Shown: positions 56,699 to 64,000 of the stretch, one piece after another
Layout of the letters: every line of letters starts with the position of its first letter
How positions within the stretch are numbered: the first letter of the stretch is position 1
Assembly: GCA_963693315.1 (NCBI GenBank)
Contig: OY856186.1
Coordinates: forward strand, 301,856,144 to 301,920,143
Direction: 5' to 3'
Source of the DNA: Diogma glabrata
Lineage: Eukaryota; Arthropoda; Insecta; Diptera; Cylindrotomidae
DNA: 64,000 nt
Notes under the pieces: generated by a model
The model's input: the letters and a program-made list of their open reading frames with translations, nothing else
What the model was told of the DNA's origin: nothing
Databases searched by the model: none
Translations under genes and position numbers: made by a program

Positions 56699-57094
56699 TT
56701 ATTTACTTATTTTACATTCAAAAGTTTCTTTTGAGTTGGAAAACATTTTTGCATTTATTGTCTTAGTATCTACTGGTACAAAAGAATGAAATTTTTGAGT
56801 TCCACTTATAGTAATCGCATTTTTATATCGATTTTGTAATTTTTCTTTTGTTAATTGATATTCATTTTTATCGGCGTATCCAAAGTTCATGGTAGATTCC
56901 CATTTTAAAGCCCATTCGAAAAGTTTTTTTGGTGTATCAATAATATTATCTTCGCTCGCCATACTATAACGGTGTGCAGCACGCTTCAGTGTACCACCAA
57001 TTCCATCACAAGGTCCCTTTCCATGGCTGGTAGCATGAAAATGCCATTCAGCGTCAACCTTAAAGTCTTCTTTATGGTGGCATAAGTTAATTAG
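56699..57094 (-). CDS. Gene fragment with ATSHGKGPCDGIGGT motif
   Basis: The minus-strand frame is open for about 130 codons: LINLCHHKEDFKVDAEWHFH, ATSHGKGPCDGIGGTLKRAA, then EDNIIDTPKKLFEWALKW and a Lys/Asn-rich end at 56699. The HFxATSHGKGxCDGxGGTxKR block is, from memory, conserved in a large family of transposon-linked insect and cnidarian proteins of unknown function; I cannot name the enzyme. The first ATG in frame is at 56962, after the motif, so as it stands this is an internal exon or fragment. The motif half is duplicated in inverted orientation at 57102-57240. Whether this belongs to the element's own gene or is captured DNA is unknown. Confidence 0.55.
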   Translation of the reverse strand, partial: LINLCHHKEDFKVDAEWHFHATSHGKGPCDGIGGTLKRAAHRYSMASEDNIIDTPKKLFEWALKWESTMNFGYADKNEYQLTKEKLQNRYKNAITISGTQKFHSFVPVDTKTINAKMFSNSKETFECKISK

Positions 57095-57243
57095 TTAATT
57101 TAAGGTTGACGCTGAATGGCATTTTCATGCTACCAGCCATGGAAAGGGACCTTGTGATGGAATTGGTGGTACACTGAAGCGTGCTGCACACCGTTATAGT
57201 ATGGCGAGCGAAGATAATATTATTGATACACCAAAAAAACTAA
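56924..57243. repeat. Inner palindrome, about 142-bp arms
   Basis: 56924-57066 and 57102-57243 are near-exact reverse complements, from TTTTTTGGTGTATCAATAAT at the outside to GCGTCAACCTTAAA at the inside. The loop of about 35 bases is the natural continuation of the minus-strand reading frame. Both strands therefore encode the HFHATSHGKGPCDGIGG block. Confidence 0.92.
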
Positions 57244-57275
57244 TAACTACTAACTACAACTACTAAACTCGCTAT

Positions 57276-57544
57276 CGGAAAAATTCAACTTAAGTAAAAA
57301 ATAATTAAGTGATGAAGAAGTTTCAACTTTGAAATTGTCATCGCCTCAACGGCGTAATCGATAGCGTGTCTGCCCAAGGATTCGAATCGGGCACTGACGA
57401 GGGTAGGTTCGAATCCGATCCGAAACACGTAAAATGTGAATTGTAGTTTTTTTCTGAGAAACTTCAAACCATACCTTTGAATTGAAAATATTCCAATTAC
57501 TTCTTTACTTACTTGAGTTTAATTGATCTCAAAAATCCAAAATA
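57276..57544 (+). repeat. tRNA-derived SINE, copy 1
   Basis: This is a 269-bp unit. The A-box-like GGCGTAATCGATAGCG is at 57351 and a perfect B-box GGTTCGAATCC at 57406-57416, followed by CCGATCCGAAACACG and a SINE tail. Appears identical to 57793-58061. It would be transcribed by RNA polymerase III if active. The 60-residue minus frame is incidental. Confidence 0.85.
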
Positions 57545-57792
57545 AATTTAAATTTCCTTTAATGTAGTCTAATGTTAATACATATAGAACTACAAATTGA
57601 CCAAGTGTCAGCCATTGATTTCACATTGATTGGAAACAATCAATAATGACTATACAATCGTGACTTAGGATGTTAATTAGAATAGAAATGTTCCCCATTC
57701 TATGAATTCACACAAAGTATTGTCTAGAAATTTAATGCAAAAAAATCCCATATAATGTAAAAGCATTTCCATAATATGGAGTCTAATGACAG
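57545..57792. repeat. Arm of the SINE-linked inverted repeat
   Basis: 57600-57790 aligns with 42590-42727 and the reverse of 42300-42440: ATTGGAAACAATCAATAATGAC, CGTGACTTAGGATGTTAATTAG and AAAAAAATCCCATA. It joins directly to the next SINE, as in the 42238-43065 locus. Confidence 0.65.
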
Positions 57793-58061
57793 CGGAAAAA
57801 TTCAACTTAAGTAAAAAATAATTAAGTGATGAAGAAGTTTCAACTTTGAAATTGTCATCGCCTCAACGGCGTAATCGATAGCGTGTCTGCCCAAGGATTC
57901 GAATCGGGCACTGACGAGGGTAGGTTCGAATCCGATCCGAAACACGTAAAATGTGAATTGTAGTTTTTTTCTGAGAAACTTCAAACCATACCTTTGAATT
58001 GAAAATATTCCAATTACTTCTTTACTTACTTGAGTTTAATTGATCTCAAAAATCCAAAATA
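57793..58061 (+). repeat. tRNA-derived SINE, copy 2
   Basis: Same 269-bp unit as 57276, exactly 517 bp downstream, with the same A- and B-box sequences (B-box at 57923-57933). Identity of the two copies points to a recent duplication rather than two separate insertions. Confidence 0.85.
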
Positions 58062-58779
58062 ACTAAATCATTTTTAACAATTGTATTTATTTTATTTATT
58101 GTACTACATATATAATTTTTATAATATTTTAAAAAGTTCATCTAATAATAAAATATTTGATATTTAACATAAAAAAAATATCTCTTAGTTTATAACGCCA
58201 TTTTTATAATTTTCCTTCAGAACAAAAAAAACTGATTCCCGACAGTCATATGCACAACGAATTTTATCTTTAAAACAAAAAATAACGCGTGTCCTCAACT
58301 TTCACAAGTGGTTAGATATAAAATAAGCTTTAATTTAGTTTAAAAAAAAAAAAAAAAAAGAGGCTATGCCATCTTTTTTTCAATTATACCGTTTTTTTCT
58401 TATGTTACACCGTTAAAAATTATTTCAAAAAATTAACAGTGTACATTTTTAAAAACTTTGTTCTAATACCTATTCAACGACATATTATTTATGAAAATCG
58501 ATTCAGTAGTTTTTCTACAATCGCTCGTCAAAATGCACTCACATCACAAAATAACAAAAAATTGAGGGGCACCCTGTGAAGACCCCTGGTCGAAAAAAAA
58601 AATTCTAAGAGAACTTGTATTTTTTATTTATGAAAGACTATCTATAAACAAAAAATAATCAAAATTAAAAGGGGTCAACTCAAAACGTTGTTGAATCTTC
58701 GTGAAATTGCTCATATATAAAATAAGGGAATCCCAAAAATATATGATATTAAAAAAAATTGTTAATTTTACCGTCGGTG

Positions 58780-60075
58780 GGTACGAATTTGTTTTGAAGT
58801 AGCACAACTCGCACAACTTTAACACAATACAGCACTCAATTCAGTTTTTTTTTTTCCAAAATGGCGGGGTTAACTTCTATTTGAAGATATGATGTTAGCG
58901 TTATAAAATTTTTCTGTTAGGAATACGAAATTTTTGTCTGAGTAGCACAACCAGCACAACTCAAGCACAATACAGTACAACCTTTGTTTTTCATTTTTTT
59001 CAAAATGGCGGGGCTAACTTCTGCTTAATTTTCTGCTCAATCTTTTGCTCGAATGCTTTCTGCTCGAAAATATCCTTTTGCTCGAAAAATCGTTTTAGCG
59101 TGCCAACTTTTATTCATTGTTGATATGGGATTCTTTTTGAGTGGCACATCCAGCACAACTGTAGCACAATACAGCACAACCTTTCTTCTTTGATTTTTAC
59201 AAAATGGCGGGGCTAACTTTCATTCGAAAAATGGTTTTAGCGTGGTTTAAATTATTCTGTTGGTGATACGATATTTTTTCAGTAGCACAACCAGCACAAC
59301 TATAACACAATACAGCACTTCTTATGTTTTTGATTTCTTCCAAACTGGCGGGGCTAACTTCTATTCGAAAAAAATGATGCTAATTTTGTAAAAAAATTCT
59401 GTTAGGGCTACGAAATTTTTGTCTAAGTAGCACAACCAGCACAACTCGAGTACAATACAGCACAACCTTTGGTTTTCATTTTTTTCAAAATGGCGGGGCT
59501 AACTTCTGCTCGAAAAGTCATTTTAGCGTGCCTACTTTTTTTCATTGATAATATGGAACTATTTCTGAGTAGCACAACCAGCACAACCCAAGCACAATAC
59601 AGCACAACCTTTGCTTTTAATTTTTTTCAAAATGGCGGGGCTAACTTCAACTCGAAAAATCGTTTTAGCGTGTATAAATTATTCTGCTGGTGGTACAAAT
59701 TTGTTCTTGAATAGCACAACTAGCACAACTCTAACACCGTACAGCAGACCCTTTGTTTTTCTTTTTTTCCAAATGGCGGGGCTTTTACTTTTACTCGAAA
59801 AAATGATTTTAGTGTTATAAAATTTTTCCACTAGGGATATGAAATTTTTTCTAAATAGCACAACCAGCACAACTCGAGGACAATACAGAACAACCTTTGT
59901 TTTTCTGATTTTTGAAAATGGCGGGGCTAACTTCTGCTCGAAAAATTGTTTCAGCGTGCCAACTTTTTTCCATTGGTGATGTGGCATTCTTTCTGAGTAG
60001 CACATCCAGCACAACTTTAGCACAATACAGCACAATCTTTGTTTTTAATTTTCTTAAAAATGGCGGGGCTAAGTT
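58780..60075 (-). repeat. Right tandem array, about 142-bp unit, 9 copies
   Basis: Inverted counterpart of the left array. The ATGGCGGGG anchors are at 58861, 59005, 59204, 59345 (altered), 59489, 59632, 59773, 59918 and 60060. The single 199-bp spacing (59005-59204) mirrors the long unit of the left arm, so unit order is conserved between arms. The two innermost left units have no partner. Confidence 0.93.
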
Positions 60076-60093
60076 AGGTGACATTGAATAGAT

Positions 60094-60890
60094 GCTTTAT
60101 TATGTAACAACAAACAATGACCAAAAATAATACCGTGATAACAGTTTATAAAAACGGTGTTAAAAAAAAAGAACAAAACACAAATTCAAACAAATTCATT
60201 CATAAACTTCAATGGGCGTCGTCCGCTATGGTTTAAAAAATTATTTTAATATGATAATTACTCGTTTGTTTTTTTTTTAATTTATTTATTTGTTCATTAC
60301 TAATCTATTTTTAGTATGATCGTAGAAAAATTATAGTGTAAAGACAGACAGTTGAAACACACTCAGAACGATTATATTTACTCCTATAAATTTAAACCAC
60401 TTGCTGCGCTCGTGTTTTAAACATTTATCCTAGGAGCCTATTAATTTCATTATATGCTCATAATATAATTTATTTTTTGGTAATAAATAAAACGTTTTAT
60501 AATACATTTCTATCTTATTGTTATCCTTTTTTAGTATTTTGTAAATTGATTGATTGATTGATTAATTGAAAGTTGAAATTTTACGTTGATTTTTAAGAAT
60601 TTAATTATAGATTTGTACTATCTTTGGTTTTGTATTATTTCAAAAGATTGATATTTATGGTATTGAGGTTTATGGTATATTGTCTGTTTTTGCTTTTTTA
60701 TTTCCTTTACTATTAAATCATTAAATTTATCTAGGATTTCCTCTATTTTTGAGTTAGATAAATTGAAGGTTGATAATTTATTATCGATGTAACCTGACGT
60801 AAAAGTAACTATTGTATTTTTATTTAACCTCATTTCAAATAATTTCTAATTAGCTTTTGTAGTTTAAATTTAGGTTAATGATATTGATAT
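60094..60890. other. AT-rich DNA with a weak minus-strand ORF
   Basis: 60618-60833 (minus) encodes 71 residues with a Lys/Asn/Ile-rich helical pattern (SNSKIEEILDKFNDLIVKEI). No family recognised. A GATT microsatellite of four units is at 60545-60562. Nothing else seen. Confidence 0.25.
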
Positions 60891-61518
60891 TGTTGTCATT
60901 ATCACTAATATTTGTATATTCATTTGTGTTTATTAATCGATTGACATAGAACCGGTTATCATTGGAAATATCATCAGTAAAACGGTATGTCATAACGAGT
61001 CTTTTATTATTATTATGAAAATGGTTGATATATTATGATTCACCATCTTGTGTAAAAAATATCCTCTACATTGAAATTCTCTTATTCAGAAAAAAATCGG
61101 TCGGTTGAAAATAGCTTAGCAAAACAGTGCTTTAATGTTGAGTTGAAGGAAAGAAAAACAATTTTAAAATGTCTATTATTATTGTTATTATTGTTATATA
61201 TTGTTATATATTATTGTTATATAGTGTTATAATAGTGAATTCACAATCAATTAATTTATTATAAAATGATTAACGCAACACAAATGATTAAAAGCACTAA
61301 TTTTCTTTTTATTAAGAATTTAATTTACAATTTTTGTATTTAAATTAATTTAACTATCTAGTCACAAATTTAGTTGTGTAACCTTTCGTTACCACGAGGA
61401 TTCTGCCTTTTTATCTTTTTCGTTTATTAATTTATAATAATTTAAAGCGGTGAAGTGTGAACTCTCTTATTTTCTTTTATTCTCTTTCTTTTTATTTTTA
61501 TTGAGAGAGTTCACAACA
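60891..61518 (-). repeat. Probable 3' LTR of the second gypsy element
   Basis: The right edge (61518) is well supported: on the minus strand a purine tract is followed by TGTTGTGAACTCTC. The left edge at TGTTGTC (60891) is chosen only because it gives inverted TGTTGT...ACAACA ends; the 5' LTR is outside the window, so it is unconfirmed. A TATA-like ATAAAAAGGCAG lies near 61405 on the minus strand. GTGAACTCTCT and its inverse at 61457-61516 form a stem. Confidence 0.45.
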
Positions 61519-61531
61519 CCTCACCCCTAAG
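61519..61531 (-). other. Polypurine tract
   Basis: The minus strand reads CTTAGGGGTGAGG immediately before TGTTGTG. A purine tract directly 5' of the 3' LTR is the plus-strand primer site expected for an LTR element. Confidence 0.7.
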
Positions 61532-61895
61532 ATTGATAAATCTGAAGGATTTATTAGACAAAAAAAAGTTTTTTTTTTTAAACTAGTAGCAAATTTTAAG
61601 TTTTTCTAATTAATTTTTGCTACAATTAGCAATTTACATATTTTTATTTTAAATGTGTTATTAAAACTAGAAGCAAAAAAATTTTAAATTTTTCTAATTA
61701 ATTTTTGTTATGATTATCAATTTACATATTTTTATTTTAATCATGTTATTGGAAATTAACATAAGTAGTATAAATATCTAATATACATAAAATTTAGTTT
61801 ATAGAAATTATGTTTTTTTTTATATATATTTATCGTTAATTTAATTTTTTCTTTTACGCTTCTAAGCTTCATGGAGTGATTTTTGTGTTTTTTTT

Positions 61896-64000
61896 TTATG
61901 TGTGATAATGAACTAATCTATTATTATGAACTACTACATTTTTTCGTTTTACTCTAATTGTGGAATTTTCTGGGGAATTTATTTCTACGACTTCATATGG
62001 ACCTTCCCAGTGGTGGTCAAATTTACTATGAAGGTTTGTTTCCTTTCTTAGTAATACTAATTCATTTACTTTAAATTTTATGACATTACATGATTTGTCA
62101 TAATATTCCTTACTTTTTTCTTTAGCTTTAAGAGTATTATCCCTAGCCGCCCGCCACGCGTTTTGAATTTTGTTTTTCATTTCAAGTGAAAAATCATCGT
62201 AATTATAATAGGGTTCTGGTTCTGTCAGAAGAGTTGAAGGTATATTAGGAATATTTCCGAAAACTAATTCATACGGCATAAATTTTGTTGTAGTATGGGG
62301 CGTCGAATTTTGCATGAAGCAAGCATAAGGTAGCCATTCATCCCAATTATGAGGATCTTTTTCACAAAAGTTCCGAAAGAATTCTCCAAGAGATCGATGA
62401 TACCTCTCTACCGCGTTGGATTGTGGATGATACGCTGACGAGTTTAACTTACGAATTCGAAGTAGTTTACACACTTCTGAAAACATTAAACTCATAAAAT
62501 TTGTACCCTGATCAGTTTGGATTGATTTGGGAACACCAAAAATACATACAAAATACTTAACGAACGACTTAGCCACTGTATATGTTTCTTGATTTATTAG
62601 TGGAATAGCAACGATAAATTTTGACAAATCATCCTCAATAGTTAAAATATATTTAAATCCGTTATGTGAAACAGGCAATGGACCAACAATATCCATAATT
62701 ATTTTTTCAAAAGTTGTGTTAGATGTTGAAGTTATTTTCATCGGGCATTTAGTTAATTTTCTTATTTTATTCTTCTGGCATAGTTCGCATTTGTTTATAT
62801 ACTTTCTAATACGACTTATCATTTGCGGAAATTTACAGTAATGTTTTAAACGACGGTACGTTCTTGTTATACCTTGATGTCCGCCCAAGGGATGATCATG
62901 AAATTCTTCTATGGCTTTACTAATATCCGTTTCATCACTTAAAATAATAATATTGTTTGATGATTGTTGTTTCAAAAAAACATCTTTATCTTTAACATTA
63001 TTTTGCCTTTCATCGCTTAGTTTACGACGTGAAATGTTCCTTTGAGAATGCATTGTGATACTTGATAATTTGTTTTTATTTTTATCTAAAGATACAGTAT
63101 TTTGACTGCAACCAGGAATGGCTGGATCTACTGTGGTTCGAGCACGAGAACGTGTAAGAACGTTAATCTCGTTCGGCAACGATGACACAGCATCAGATTC
63201 TGGTGGAAGCAGTATCCTGCTTAGACTATCCGCGTTGACATTTGACTTCCCTGACTTATAAACAACAGTATAGTTGTACTCAAGTAACTCCAATCTCCAA
63301 CGAATCAATCGTGAGGACTGATTGGATGTTTTATTGAGCCATATCAGCGGCTTATGGTCAGTTTTTATGAGAAATTTGGGGCCATAAACATATGGTCGAA
63401 ACCGTTTAACTGCCCATACAATAGCGAGCAACTCTTTTTCTATTGTGGGGTAATTTCTCTCAGCAGCATTCAAGACTCTGCTTGCATATGCAATAGGCAA
63501 GTCCTGACCATCATACTCTTGAGATAATATTGCACCAATAGCAAAATCACTTGCATCAGTTGTTATACAGAATATTTTTTCATAATCCGGATATTTTAAA
63601 ATGGGTGGTTTCATTAAATGGGTTTTTAATTTATCAAATGCTTCCTCACAAAAGGCATCCCATTTAAAAGAAGCTTTTTTTCTTAGAAGAGCATTTAATG
63701 GTTCAGAAATTTTAGCAAAGTCTTTAATAAATCTTCGATAAAAACCACATAGACCCAAGAATGATTTTATCTCTTTTGCATTTTTAGGTGTAGGATAATT
63801 TTGAATGGCGAATAATTTTGAAGAATCTGGTTTAATACCATTATCAGTGATGATATGACCAAGAAAATTTATTTCTTTTCTCAAGAAGAAGCATTTTTTT
63901 GGTTGAAGTTTTAAATTAAACCTTTTTAAGGCGCAAAAAACCTCGTTCAGTTTTTTGTTGTGGTCTTCGAGATCATATCCATAAATCACCACATCATCCA
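61896..64000 (-). CDS. pol: Ty3/gypsy Pol, C-terminal part (runs off the window)
   Basis: The minus-strand frame is open from the window end to a stop at 61896, about 701 codons. It starts at LDDVVIYG, the catalytic turn of RT (the preceding Tyr is outside). Then come the RT thumb (LGLCGFYRRFIKDF), RNase H (TTDASDFAIGAILSQ, EKELLAIVWAV, TDHKPLIWL), the integrase zinc domain (HDHPLGGHQG ... CELCQKN) and the integrase core with D in IIMDIVGP, D in QTDQGTNF and E in NAVERYHRS. The C-terminus has an LLRKETNLHSKFDHHWEGPY block and ends VHNNRLVHYH. No frameshift or stop, so this copy may be intact. No chromodomain; no env between the stop and the LTR. The sequence style is nearer to 17.6/412-type gypsy elements than to the element at 36-10703. 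Confidence 0.94.
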   Translation of the reverse strand, partial: DDVVIYGYDLEDHNKKLNEVFCALKRFNLKLQPKKCFFLRKEINFLGHIITDNGIKPDSSKLFAIQNYPTPKNAKEIKSFLGLCGFYRRFIKDFAKISEPLNALLRKKASFKWDAFCEEAFDKLKTHLMKPPILKYPDYEKIFCITTDASDFAIGAILSQEYDGQDLPIAYASRVLNAAERNYPTIEKELLAIVWAVKRFRPYVYGPKFLIKTDHKPLIWLNKTSNQSSRLIRWRLELLEYNYTVVYKSGKSNVNADSLSRILLPPESDAVSSLPNEINVLTRSRARTTVDPAIPGCSQNTVSLDKNKNKLSSITMHSQRNISRRKLSDERQNNVKDKDVFLKQQSSNNIIILSDETDISKAIEEFHDHPLGGHQGITRTYRRLKHYCKFPQMISRIRKYINKCELCQKNKIRKLTKCPMKITSTSNTTFEKIIMDIVGPLPVSHNGFKYILTIEDDLSKFIVAIPLINQETYTVAKSFVKYFVCIFGVPKSIQTDQGTNFMSLMFSEVCKLLRIRKLNSSAYHPQSNAVERYHRSLGEFFRNFCEKDPHNWDEWLPYACFMQNSTPHTTTKFMPYELVFGNIPNIPSTLLTEPEPYYNYDDFSLEMKNKIQNAWRAARDNTLKAKEKSKEYYDKSCNVIKFKVNELVLLRKETNLHSKFDHHWEGPYEVVEINSPENSTIRVKRKNVVVHNNRLVHYHT

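Larger units (their letters stand above)
53818..60084. mobile_element. Giant foldback element with 9-bp target duplication
   Basis: This is a 6267-bp palindromic element. The ends are ATGTCATCTAACTTAACCCCGCC and its inverted counterpart (one or two mismatches). TGAATAGAT flanks both sides (53809-53817 and 60085-60093). The arms run 53818 to about 56340 and about 58080 to 60084. Each has an outer array of about 142-bp units and an inner AT-rich section (55750-56340 mirrored at 58080-58670). The right arm lacks about 450 bp (counterpart of about 55240-55690). The centre holds a duplicated arm segment, an inner palindrome with a gene fragment and two SINE copies. Long tandem-repeat TIRs plus 9-bp duplications are the hallmark of Drosophila Foldback-type elements; Mutator-like elements also duplicate 9 bp. 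No recognisable transposase. Confidence 0.9.

Noticed and set aside
57330..57430. tRNA gene
   Set aside because: The B-box is perfect, but the acceptor and anticodon arms do not close, and the unit is repeated with a SINE tail.
57285..57467. Identical 60-residue minus-strand ORFs at 57285 and 57802
   Set aside because: They are antisense to the tRNA-derived SINE, whose A- and B-boxes read on the plus strand. The identity reflects the SINE duplication, not a gene pair.
60618..60833. Possible env remnant of the second gypsy element
   Set aside because: It lies beyond the presumed 3' LTR and shows no signal peptide, membrane span or known motif.

Overview
The window is AT-rich animal DNA, most likely from an insect. 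It is almost entirely transposable elements nested in one another. I see no complete host gene, only two or three short candidate exons. The insect assignment is inferred from the mix seen: an Mdg3/Micropia-like Ty3/gypsy element, a jockey-type LINE, a tRNA-derived SINE, a Penelope-like element, a ZMYM-type hAT, a Helitron relic and foldback elements. I cannot name the species.

Layout. 36-10703 is a nearly intact, young LTR retrotransposon on the minus strand, with 1.26-kb LTRs, TSD ATCT, gag and pol in a -1 frame relation, and an unusual extra ORF between the 5' LTR and gag. It sits in an older unclassified repeat that continues at 10704-11135 and 14595-14800. That repeat is further interrupted by a 2.67-kb CAGTGGCGTA element (11136-13801) and a truncated LINE, with a 223-bp tandem duplication that preserves the element's empty site. 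15895-25625 holds several fold-back or inverted-repeat elements, one of them (17881-19377) inserted in a SINE, plus a Helitron helicase relic. 25962-28090 is a decayed gypsy-class element (LTR end, PBS, gag). 29300-36110 is a Penelope-like element split by a 4.9-kb hAT (31026-35940); the hAT transposase is itself split by a small TA-flanked MITE. 36355-39119 contains the candidate host exons. 39442-46135 is a stack of repeats, MITEs, a SINE, a LINE and hairpins. 46680-49690 is a Ty1/copia pol pseudogene cut by the unclassified repeat. 50460-50709 is a short retroposon with a 9-bp TSD. 53818-60084 is a 6.27-kb giant foldback element with arms built of about 142-bp tandem units and a 9-bp TSD. 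From 60891 to the window end is the 3' part of a second Ty3/gypsy element, whose pol runs off the window.

How the parts relate. Reading each insertion against its interrupted host gives a relative chronology: LINE and Penelope first, then the hAT-like elements, then MITEs inside them, with the near-identical LTRs of the first element marking one of the latest events. Several junctions are unusually well resolved because an uninterrupted paralogue, or a reading frame restored by excision, is present in the same window. The observations most worth checking are the giant foldback element and the gene fragment at its centre, the leader ORF of the LTR element, and the empty-site evidence for the inverted-repeat elements.
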